From assembly GCA_025963955.1 (NCBI GenBank), contig JAOPZU010000384.1, positions 1-9,511 on the forward strand: DNA of 9,511 bases. Direction: 5' to 3'. The notes under the pieces are model-generated. The model was given only the letters and a program-made list of their open reading frames with translations, did no database searches and was not told the origin of the DNA. Source of the stretch: Solirubrobacterales bacterium (GTDB taxonomy: Bacteria; Actinomycetota; Thermoleophilia; Solirubrobacterales; Solirubrobacteraceae). Of the stretch, positions 1-4,793 are shown one piece after another. The translations under genes and the position numbers were made by a program. Position 1 is the first letter of the stretch. Every line of letters begins with the position of its first letter.

Positions 1-221
1 TGAAGTTCCCGGCGAAGACCGTGGTCGGCGTGGGCTCGAAGGTGACCTGGACCAACATGGACGAGGCGCCGCACACCGTCAGCTCGATGCACGGCGACGA
101 GCTGAAGTCCGGCAACTTCGGGAAGGGCGAGAGCTACTCCCACACCTTCACCAAGGCCGGCACCTTCATGTACGTGTGCGACGTGCACCCGGACATGAAG
201 GGCGAGATCGACGTCAAGTAG
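1..221 (+). CDS. Cupredoxin, amicyanin-like, C-terminal part (start outside window)
   Basis: The reading frame enters at base 3 and runs 72 codons to a TAG at 219-221; the N-terminus lies before the window. It is a small blue-copper electron carrier, presumably exported, although the signal peptide is not visible. The visible part has the cupredoxin layout: a KFPAKTVVGVGSKVTWTN strand region, a first copper ligand His in APHTV, and the closing loop VCDVHPDM. Together these give all four type 1 copper ligands (His, Cys, His, Met). The Cys-x2-His-x2-Met spacing is the short amicyanin-type loop, not the longer plastocyanin or pseudoazurin loop. A second cupredoxin with the same loop follows 74 bases later on the same strand, with a hairpin between. 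Its electron partner cannot be deduced here. The family call is firm; the physiological role is not. Confidence 0.85.
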   Translation, partial: KFPAKTVVGVGSKVTWTNMDEAPHTVSSMHGDELKSGNFGKGESYSHTFTKAGTFMYVCDVHPDMKGEIDVK

Positions 222-229
222 GTCCCCGC

Positions 230-253
230 GGCCGGGCGCCGCGGCGCCCGGCC
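230..253 (+). terminator. GC-rich hairpin after the first cupredoxin gene
   Basis: GGCCGGGCGCC (230-240) and its exact reverse complement (243-253) give an 11-bp perfect stem starting 8 bases after the stop codon. No T-run follows, so it is a possible terminator or mRNA-end stabiliser rather than a classic intrinsic terminator. Confidence 0.4.
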
Positions 254-295
254 CTCCCGCCTCATCCCACGATGCACTTGGAGGTGCACCACACC

Positions 296-634
296 ATGAC
301 CATCCGAATCCGGCTCGCCTCGCTCACGGCCTTCGTGACCGCCGGCTGCCTGCTGTCGTCCCTCGCGCTCAGCGGCCTCGCGGCCGCCGGCTCGTCCGTG
401 TCCGTCAAAGACGACACGTTCGCCCCGACGACGCTCACCGTGAAGAAGGGCACGAGGGTGAGCTTCGTCTGGAAGGGCAAGCACCCGCATGACGTGCACG
501 CCACGGGCGCGTCGACGTTCAAGACGAAGGTCCAGACGAGCGGCACGTTCAAGTACACGTTCAAGAAGAAGGGCACCGTCAAGCTCGTCTGCGACGTGCA
601 CCCCGGCATGAAGGCCACCGTCAAGGTCGAGTAG
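296..634 (+). CDS. Secreted cupredoxin, amicyanin-like
   Basis: A 112-residue small blue-copper protein, probably an electron carrier outside the membrane. The ATG at 296 is preceded by GGAGGT at 280-285, a good ribosome binding site. Residues 1-31 look like a Sec signal peptide: Arg at 4 and 6, a hydrophobic stretch to about 28, and Ala-Ala-Ala at 29-31 before Gly. The mature part is a single cupredoxin domain of about 80 residues: TFAPTTLTVKKGTRV, then His-rich HPHDVH (65 aligns with the first ligand), then VCDVHPGM with Cys99, His102 and Met105. The copper site is therefore intact, with the short Cys-x2-His-x2-Met loop. The mature domain is rich in Lys and Thr. Cys18 lies in TAGC, a poor lipobox, so lipidation is possible but less likely. 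It resembles the cupredoxin just upstream, suggesting an old tandem duplication. The electron partner is unknown. Confidence 0.88.
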   Translation: MTIRIRLASLTAFVTAGCLLSSLALSGLAAAGSSVSVKDDTFAPTTLTVKKGTRVSFVWKGKHPHDVHATGASTFKTKVQTSGTFKYTFKKKGTVKLVCDVHPGMKATVKVE

Positions 635-638
635 CCGT

Positions 639-653
639 CGGCGCGCTGCGCCG
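639..653 (+). repeat. Small hairpin just after cupredoxin stop
   Basis: CGGCGC (639-644) pairs with GCGCCG (648-653) around a 3-base loop, 4 bases after the stop codon. It is short and lacks a T-run; it may act with the stronger hairpin at 682-712. Confidence 0.25.
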
Positions 654-681
654 CGCCTCGCGGTCGCCGTGCGATCCGCCG

Positions 682-712
682 AGCGCCACCGGGCCCCGTG
701 CCCGGTGGCGCT
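682..712. terminator. Strong hairpin between convergent genes
   Basis: AGCGCCACCGGGC (682-694) pairs perfectly with GCCCGGTGGCGCT (700-712), giving a 13-bp stem with a 5-base loop. It sits between the cupredoxin gene on the + strand and the regulator gene ending at 758 on the - strand, where a bidirectional terminator would be expected. No long T-run follows on either side. Confidence 0.55.
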
Positions 713-750
713 TCGTCGTTCGCGGGCGCTGGTCGCGCCCCGTCCCGGGC

Positions 751-769
751 CCGGCGGTCAGGCCGCCGG
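751..769 (-). terminator. Hairpin enclosing the regulator stop codon
   Basis: CCGGCGG (751-757) and CCGCCGG (763-769) form a 7-bp stem whose loop holds the stop codon of the - strand regulator (758-760). It may add to termination with the neighbouring 682-712 hairpin. No T-run is seen. Confidence 0.3.
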
Positions 770-1537
770 AAGGCGCCGGCGCGCCGACGCGGTCATGCGG
801 TCGCCCGCCCCGAAGAGGTCCACCACGGGCCCCGGCGCCGTCGCCTCGGCCGGCTGAGGGAGCGCCGCCTCCTTCCCCTCGAAGCGATAGCCGACGCTCC
901 GCACCGTGACGATGCGCTCGGCGACCGCGGGCCCCAGCGTGGCCCGGACCCGGCGCACGTGCACGTCGACGGTGCGCGCGACACCGTAGTAGTCGTAGCC
1001 CCACACCTTGCTCAGCAGCGCCTCGCGGGTGAAGACCCGGCCCGGATGGGTGGCGAGGAAGCGCAGCAGCTCGTACTCCATGAAGGTGAAGGCGATGAGC
1101 TCACCATCGCGGGTGACCTGGTAGGTCGCCAGGTCGATGACGAGCCCGCCGACGCGCAGCGTGTCGTCCGCCGTGGCGCCGCCGGCGCCGCCGCGGGCAC
1201 GGGCGACGCGGACCCGCAGCTCGTCGCGGCCGTAGGGCCGCACGAGCAGCTCGTCCACCTCCGCGTGGACCACCACGTCGCTCAGCCGCGTCACGTCGGT
1301 CACCAGCAGCAGCGGCACGCCGTCGAAGGCCGCGATCTTCCGCAGCTCAGGCACGACGGCAGGGTCGTCCAGCACGAGCGCGAAGGCGGGTCCACGCGTG
1401 CTGTCGCCGTCCGGGCTCAGTCGCTGTCCGGCGGCGTCGAAACTCACGCGCAGCGGGCGGAAGCCGAGTTCGGCCACTTCCCGCACGGCGATGGCGGCGA
1501 CCATGCTCGAGCCGCTCACGATCCACGCGTCGCTCAC
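758..1537 (-). CDS. GlnR-like orphan OmpR/PhoB-family transcription regulator with atypical receiver
   Basis: A 259-residue DNA-binding regulator. Residues about 1-112 resemble a receiver domain, and about 125-221 are an OmpR-type winged helix: TFMEYELLRFLATHPGRVF, WGYDYYG, recognition helix RTVDVHVRRVRATL and the wing VRSVGYRF. A Pro/Ala-rich tail of about 38 residues follows. The receiver looks degenerate. The first strand (AWIVSGSS) has no acidic pair, and the conserved Lys is Arg100 in LVRPYG. An Asp near 57 (LVLDD) may sit where phosphorylation normally occurs. No sensor kinase gene is adjacent. Atypical receiver, no kinase and the WGYDYYG..RTVDVHVRR signature are what is known of actinobacterial GlnR, the global nitrogen regulator. 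GTG at 1537 was chosen because the receiver fold starts there and GGAAG lies 9 bases upstream; the in-frame ATG at 1579 has no SD. The neighbouring nitrate transporter and GAAAC array fit a nitrogen role. It may be a GlnR paralogue rather than GlnR itself. Confidence 0.82.
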   Translation of the reverse strand: MSDAWIVSGSSMVAAIAVREVAELGFRPLRVSFDAAGQRLSPDGDSTRGPAFALVLDDPAVVPELRKIAAFDGVPLLLVTDVTRLSDVVVHAEVDELLVRPYGRDELRVRVARARGGAGGATADDTLRVGGLVIDLATYQVTRDGELIAFTFMEYELLRFLATHPGRVFTREALLSKVWGYDYYGVARTVDVHVRRVRATLGPAVAERIVTVRSVGYRFEGKEAALPQPAEATAPGPVVDLFGAGDRMTASARRRLPAA

Positions 1538-1602
1538 GCCAGGCCACTTCCGAGGTTCATCCCGGCAGCCCGAGTCCATCGGGTTTCGTCGCTTCTGCGC
1601 AT
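1534..1602 (-). CDS. Possible 22-residue leader ORF overlapping the regulator start
   Basis: On the - strand an ATG at 1602 opens a 22-codon frame (MRRSDETRWTRAAG, then MNLGSGLA) ending with a TGA at 1536-1534. That TGA overlaps the regulator's GTG (1537-1535) as GTGA. AGGGGA sits 4 bases before the ATG, a plausible but close SD. The overlap is typical of translational coupling, so ribosomes finishing this frame could restart on the regulator. The peptide has no recognisable domain and could be a chance frame. Confidence 0.4.
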   Translation of the reverse strand: MRRSDETRWTRAAGMNLGSGLA

Positions 1603-1743
1603 GTCTTCCCCTTGCCCATGCCGTGCTCGTGGCGAGCGCGGCCCCGGTCACAGGATCCCAGGCCGGGCCCGTGCGCTCTTCGGCCTCGTGGATGAACCGG
1701 GAGCGCTTGCGACCGACCGCCGGTCGATGCCAACGCGCCACGA
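1603..1743. other. Non-coding stretch upstream of the regulator, presumed promoter region
   Basis: This lies between the regulator's leader ORF and the hairpins that follow narK. I see no convincing -35/-10 pair, no tandem GAAAC half-sites and no supported gene. It must contain the regulator promoter unless narK transcription reads through. A lone GTTTC at 1583-1587, inside the leader ORF, has no partner at 11-bp spacing, so autoregulation through such an array is not supported. Confidence 0.3.
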
Positions 1744-1759
1744 CGGGACAGTGGTCCCG
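1744..1759. terminator. Second hairpin downstream of narK
   Basis: CGGGAC (1744-1749) pairs with GTCCCG (1754-1759) around a 4-base loop. It lies directly beside the larger hairpin at 1765-1793 and probably belongs to the same termination region. Confidence 0.3.
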
Positions 1760-1764
1760 AACGA

Positions 1765-1793
1765 CCGGAACCCCGCACGAGACGGGGTTCCGG
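1765..1793 (-). terminator. Probable terminator of narK
   Basis: CCGGAACCCCG (1765-1775) and its exact reverse complement (1783-1793) form an 11-bp stem with a 7-base loop, 47 bases past the narK stop in the direction of transcription. On the - strand it is followed by a weakly T-containing stretch (TCGTTCG). The structure is clear, but the T-run is poor. Confidence 0.55.
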
Positions 1794-1840
1794 CTGCTGC
1801 GGCGGCGTTCCGGCCGCGTGCGGCTGCGCCCGCGGCGAGC

Positions 1841-3328
1841 TCAGATGGCGGCCTGCGCCATGTCCGCGGAACGGCGCAGGTAGACCGTCCACGTGATGAG
1901 CGCGAGCACCGCGTAGGCGACGAGGAACACGTACAGCGCCGACACCGACCAGTCCGACCGGGCCGACGCGACCGCCACCTTCTCCGCCGGCGTCTTGGCG
2001 GCCTTGACCGCCGCGGCGACGTCGAGGGACGCGTGCCGGAAGACGACCTGGATCAGGAAGCCGCCGAACGCGCCGATCGCCCCGGCGATGCCGATGACGG
2101 CGGCCGCGCGCCGCTTGTAGTCGATCGGATCGCCGCTCTCCCGCCGGCCGATCTGCGCGAAGATCGACGGGATCATGCGGTAAGTCGAGCCGTTGCCCGC
2201 GCCCGACAGCACGAAGATGCACATGTAGGAGAAGAAGAACACGCCGAAGGAGCGGTGCTGGACGCCGACGATGGCGAGGACCGTGAACAGGCCCATGCCG
2301 ACGAAGCACACGAGGGTGACGCGCGCACCGCCGATGCGATCCGCGAGCGAGCCGCCGAGCGGCCGGGCGATCGACCCCAGCAGCGCACCGATGAAGCCCA
2401 GGCCGGCCAGGTAGGTCGCGATGAACGCGTGGTTCGCGAGGAAGTCCGGGAACGTGTTCTTGATCACCAGCGGCAGCGCGAACGAGTAGCCGATGAAGGA
2501 TCCGAACGTCCCGATGTAGAGGACCGACATGATCCAGGTGTGGCTGCTGCCCAGCGCTCGCTTGTAGGAGGTCGTGTCCGCCTTCGCCTGCGTCAGCGAG
2601 TCCATGTACCACCAGGCGCAGAACGCGGCGAGCACGATGAAGGGCATGAAGAGGACGCCCGCGTAGGCGACGTGGACCTCGTGCACCGGGAGCTTCACGG
2701 CCGCCGCCGGGACGCCGACGATGACCGCGAGCGGGACCAGGAGCTGCGCCATCGCAACACCCATGTTGCCGCCCGCTGCGTTCAGCCCGAGCGCAAGGCC
2801 CTTCTTGCCCTCCGGGTAGAAGAAGGAGATGTTCGCCATCGAGGAGGAGAAGTTGCCGCCGCCGAAGCCGGCCGTCGCCGCGCAGCCGAACAGCACCCAG
2901 AACTGCGTGCCGTGACTCATGTCCGCCACCCAGCCGCTCGGGACCACGATCGCCAGGAGCAGGCACGGGATCAACAGCAGCGACGCGGAGATGGTGGTCC
3001 ATAGACGCCCGCCGAAGTGGGGGACCGCGAACGTGTAGGGGATCCGCAGGAAGGAGCCGACGAGGTTCGGGATCGCCGTCAGCCAGAAGAGCTCGGAGAG
3101 CGACATCGTGATGCCGACGTTCGCGAGGTTGAGGACGACGATCGTCCAGATCACCCAGATGGAGAAGCCGATGTGCTCGGCGAAGATCGAGAAGATGAGG
3201 TTCTTCCGGGCGGTGTACCTCCCGGAGGCCTCCCAGAAGGCGGTGTCCTCCGGATCCCAGTGGTCGATCCAGCGGCTGCCGCGGGCGGCAGCCTCCTTGA
3301 CTTGCGGAACGGCGATGGTCGGCGTCAT
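1841..3328 (-). CDS. narK: NarK-family nitrate/nitrite transporter (MFS, NNP family)
   Basis: A 495-residue, 12-TM inner-membrane transporter that moves nitrate and/or nitrite. After a soluble N-terminus comes HWDPEDTAFW at about 23-32, the NarK opening motif, then RKNLIFSI. The nitrate signatures are present: GFGGGNFSSSMANISFFYP at about 154-172 and GAGNGSTYRMIP at about 376-387. Arg95 in LRIPY and Arg322 in ARPLGG match the two substrate-binding arginines known in E. coli NarK. MFS motif A appears as GGSLADRIGG at about 325-334. An Ala/Lys-rich loop of about 25 residues precedes the last helix. ATG 3328 was chosen because a GTG at 3379 only adds an uncharged-looking non-conserved tail. No good SD precedes 3328, but TACCGT lies 8 bases upstream (- strand), so a leaderless transcript is possible. 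GAAAC half-sites lie about 90 bases upstream. No nitrate reductase gene is in view, so uptake for assimilation versus nitrate/nitrite exchange cannot be settled. Confidence 0.93.
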   Translation of the reverse strand: MTPTIAVPQVKEAAARGSRWIDHWDPEDTAFWEASGRYTARKNLIFSIFAEHIGFSIWVIWTIVVLNLANVGITMSLSELFWLTAIPNLVGSFLRIPYTFAVPHFGGRLWTTISASLLLIPCLLLAIVVPSGWVADMSHGTQFWVLFGCAATAGFGGGNFSSSMANISFFYPEGKKGLALGLNAAGGNMGVAMAQLLVPLAVIVGVPAAAVKLPVHEVHVAYAGVLFMPFIVLAAFCAWWYMDSLTQAKADTTSYKRALGSSHTWIMSVLYIGTFGSFIGYSFALPLVIKNTFPDFLANHAFIATYLAGLGFIGALLGSIARPLGGSLADRIGGARVTLVCFVGMGLFTVLAIVGVQHRSFGVFFFSYMCIFVLSGAGNGSTYRMIPSIFAQIGRRESGDPIDYKRRAAAVIGIAGAIGAFGGFLIQVVFRHASLDVAAAVKAAKTPAEKVAVASARSDWSVSALYVFLVAYAVLALITWTVYLRRSADMAQAAI

Positions 3329-3350
3329 GCCCCGCGACGGTAGGCCGCGT

Positions 3351-3381
3351 CTGTGAACGGCGTGGGTCGTGCGGGTCACAG
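3351..3381. repeat. Interrupted inverted repeat CTGTGA / TCACAG in the narK leader region
   Basis: CTGTGA (3351-3356) and TCACAG (3376-3381) are exact 6-bp inverted repeats separated by 19 bases, between the narK start and the GAAAC array. The half-sites look like CRP/FNR-type halves, but the spacer is far too long for that family (normally 6). It may be a loop-closing hairpin or chance. Confidence 0.2.
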
Positions 3382-3414
3382 CCCGACGACGGTGGCCGCC
3401 CCGCCGGCGCAGAT

Positions 3415-3443
3415 CGAAACGGCCGCGAAACGCGGCCGAAACG
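3415..3443. promoter_or_regulatory. Three GAAAC half-sites at 11-bp spacing, candidate GlnR-type operator
   Basis: CGAAACG occurs at 3415-3421, 3426-3432 and 3437-3443, so GAAAC repeats with exact 6-base spacers. OmpR/PhoB-family winged helices bind tandem half-sites of about 11 bp. The known actinobacterial GlnR box is built from GTnAC and GAAAC half-sites with 6-base spacers. A GlnR-like gene lies just beyond narK, so this is a good candidate operator. It starts 87 bases before the narK ATG and ends 23 bases before the ATG of the divergent gene at 3466. Only the GAAAC type of half-site is seen; positions one step further on either side do not match. The two spacers are reverse complements, so a hairpin (3420-3438, 8-bp stem, AAA loop) is also possible. 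Confidence 0.55.
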
Positions 3444-3465
3444 GTGTGGCGCTCTCATCCGTGGC

Positions 3466-4008
3466 ATGTCAACCGTCACGCGTCATCCCGCTCCGTTCGA
3501 CGAGGCGCAGAGCACTGCGCCGGCGCACCTGAGCTCCTCATCGCGCCCGGCCGAGCCCCCGTGGCCGAAGCTCGCTGCGGCGGGCGCGGCCATCGTTGCC
3601 GCCATGGGCCTGTACGTCGCCGTCCTCGCGCCCGACAGCACGGTGCCCGTCCCCGCCGTCGCCTACACCGGGACCCTCGGCCCGGCCGGGCTCGTCGTGA
3701 CGGCGGTGCCCCTTACGGCCGGTGCGCCCACTCAGGCGCTGACCCTCGACCTCACCCGCCGTCGCACGGGTGCGCCGTACGAGGTCCTCAAGGGCGTCTC
3801 GGTGCGCCTGACGCCGCCAAAGGGGCTGGCCGCGGCAGGGGGCCCGAGCGGTCCGCTGAAGGCGACGATGATCCGTCCCGGCACGTGGAGCGTGAAGCTC
3901 GCCGGTCGCGATCGCGTGCTCCGGCCGGGCACCTGGTCGCTGCGGGTGAGCGGCAGCATCAAGACCGGGCAGGCGTTCAAGCGCGACGTGCCCGTGGCGT
4001 ACCGCTGA
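3466..4008 (+). CDS. Single-TM protein with extracytoplasmic beta-rich domain, function unknown
   Basis: A 180-residue protein that I do not recognise by name. Residues 1-34 are polar and Ser/Pro-rich, presumably cytoplasmic. About 35-55 (KLAAAGAAIVAAMGLYVAVL) form one membrane helix. The remaining roughly 125 residues are Thr/Val/Gly-rich with alternating hydrophobics and Pro-Gly turns, suggesting a beta-sandwich outside the membrane. The repeated phrases RPGTWSVKL and RPGTWSLRV, ending in a strand pattern (FKRDVPVAY), recall the C-terminal domains of FixH- or YtkA-like proteins associated with copper handling. The Met/His copper ligands of such proteins are absent, so that link is weak. It is divergent from narK and shares the GAAAC region, whose last half-site ends 23 bases upstream. 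ATG 3466 has no evident SD. Co-regulation with narK is inference. Confidence 0.72.
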   Translation: MSTVTRHPAPFDEAQSTAPAHLSSSSRPAEPPWPKLAAAGAAIVAAMGLYVAVLAPDSTVPVPAVAYTGTLGPAGLVVTAVPLTAGAPTQALTLDLTRRRTGAPYEVLKGVSVRLTPPKGLAAAGGPSGPLKATMIRPGTWSVKLAGRDRVLRPGTWSLRVSGSIKTGQAFKRDVPVAYR

Positions 4009-4035
4009 CACATCCGCACGGCAACGACGCACCGC

Positions 4036-4060
4036 GTTCAGGGGGCGCCGTTTCGGGTAG
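4036..4060 (+). promoter_or_regulatory. Candidate sigma-B/sigma-F-type promoter for exoD-like gene
   Basis: GTTC (4036-4039) and GGGTAG (4055-4060) are separated by 15 bases. This matches the general GTTT-N(14-17)-GGGTA pattern known for actinobacterial and Bacillus stress sigma factors. A start about 7-10 bases after GGGTAG would fall almost at the ATG at 4071, giving a leaderless mRNA and explaining the missing SD. Confidence 0.35.
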
Positions 4061-4070
4061 GCCCTCCGAC

Positions 4071-4700
4071 ATGGCCACCACCGTTGAAGGGAGCCCGGCC
4101 GCCGCGCCCGGAAGCGTGAGCGACGAGCTGGAGGCCTGGCTCGCCGGGGACGGGCGCAAGACCCTCGGTGGCCTGATCGAGGTCTTCGAGGAGAAGGCGT
4201 TCGCGCTGATCTTCGTCCTGCTGCTCGGGGTCTCCGCCCTGCCGATCCCGACGGGCGGCGCCACGCACGTCTTCGACGTCATCGCCGTGCTTGTCGCCGG
4301 GCAGCTCGTCATCGGCCGGGATCGCGTGTGGATCCCGAAGCGCTGGCAGGGCCTCGAGCTCGCCGGCCCGCGGCAGCAGAAGTTCCTCGGCCGGCTCGTG
4401 CGGGCCATCCGCCGGCTGGAGCGGGTCTCCAAGCCGCGCCTGCGCTTCCTCTTCGACCACCGCCTCTTCACGACGCTCTTCGGTCTCGTCGTCATCGCCT
4501 TCACCGTCGCCGCGTTCCTCGCGCCGCCCTTCTCCGGCCTCGACACGCTGCCGGCGCTCGCGGTCGTCCTGATCTCCCTCGGCGTGCTCCTGGAGGACGC
4601 GGCGATCGTCGCGATCGGGCTCGTGATCGGCCTGGGCGGCGTCGTGGTGGAGGTGACCGTCGGCCAGGCGGCGTTCAACGGGGTCAAGGGCCTCATCTGA
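4071..4700 (+). CDS. exoD: ExoD-family membrane protein
   Basis: A 209-residue membrane protein of the ExoD family, named from a rhizobial gene needed for normal exopolysaccharide production; its biochemical role is not established. The length is typical. The family layout is visible: a soluble N-terminus with LGGLIEVFEEKAFALIFVLL at about 32-51, then LPIPTGG (58-63), GQLVIGRDRVWIPKRW (77-92), a basic amphipathic stretch (102-130), and hydrophobic segments at about 133-152 and 160-197. ATG 4071 is preferred because the protein begins in register with the family there. No SD is seen, but a stress-type promoter lies directly upstream, so it may be leaderless. It follows the one-TM gene by 62 bases and probably has its own promoter. 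No other exopolysaccharide genes are in the window, so a polysaccharide role is only suggested by the name. Confidence 0.85.
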   Translation: MATTVEGSPAAAPGSVSDELEAWLAGDGRKTLGGLIEVFEEKAFALIFVLLLGVSALPIPTGGATHVFDVIAVLVAGQLVIGRDRVWIPKRWQGLELAGPRQQKFLGRLVRAIRRLERVSKPRLRFLFDHRLFTTLFGLVVIAFTVAAFLAPPFSGLDTLPALAVVLISLGVLLEDAAIVAIGLVIGLGGVVVEVTVGQAAFNGVKGLI

Positions 4701-4705
4701 GGCCC
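4688..4705 (+). terminator. Palindrome spanning the exoD stop codon
   Basis: GGGCCTCA (4688-4695) pairs perfectly with TGAGGCCC (4698-4705), and the TGA stop lies inside the right arm. It is GC-rich without a following T-run; a possible mRNA-end structure. Confidence 0.35.
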
Positions 4706-4759
4706 GGGTGGAGCCGGCCGCAGCGGGTTCACGGGCTTCATGAGCGACGGGGCCGCCGC

Positions 4760-4779
4760 CGGAGGCGTCCTCCGCTTTT
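4760..4779 (+). terminator. Hairpin with T-run upstream of the efflux pump gene
   Basis: CGGAGG (4760-4765) and CCTCCG (4769-4774) form a 6-bp stem with a 3-base loop, followed by CTTTT (4775-4779), an unusual T-run in such GC-rich DNA. It fits an intrinsic terminator for exoD. It also partly overlaps a TATATC element at 4779-4784 that could be the -10 box of the next gene. Confidence 0.45.
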
Positions 4780-4784
4780 ATATC
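4779..4784 (+). promoter_or_regulatory. Possible -10 element of the MFS efflux gene
   Basis: TATATC at 4779-4784 is the most AT-rich hexamer nearby and lies 9 bases before the ATG at 4794. That places the transcription start at or next to the start codon (leaderless). No clear -35 box is seen, and the same bases can be read as the T-run of a terminator. Confidence 0.25.
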
Positions 4785-4793
4785 CTCCCCGGC

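Noticed and set aside
1538..1741. N-terminal extension of the regulator by up to 68 residues
   Set aside because: The extension is Arg-rich and non-conserved in appearance, the in-frame ATG at 1579 has no SD, and the receiver fold begins directly after the GTG at 1537.
698..3004. A 768-codon open frame on the + strand
   Set aside because: It is antisense to the regulator and narK and gives an Arg/Asp/His-rich protein without domain signs; a shadow frame.
3329..3379. Earlier GTG start of narK at 3379
   Set aside because: It adds 17 residues with no family likeness and would run through the leader region; ATG 3328 fits the NarK N-terminus.
3420..3438. Reading the GAAAC region as a plain terminator hairpin
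   Set aside because: It lies between two divergent starts, where no transcript of a known gene ends, and has no T-run; the 11-bp direct repeats explain it better.
1557..3479. A 640-codon open frame on the - strand
   Set aside because: It covers narK in a shifted frame with Arg/Pro/His-rich sequence, whereas the narK frame has all the family motifs.
4740..4793. Earlier ATG start of the efflux pump at 4740
   Set aside because: It would place the hairpin and T-run inside the coding region and adds a non-conserved 18-residue tail; no SD supports it.
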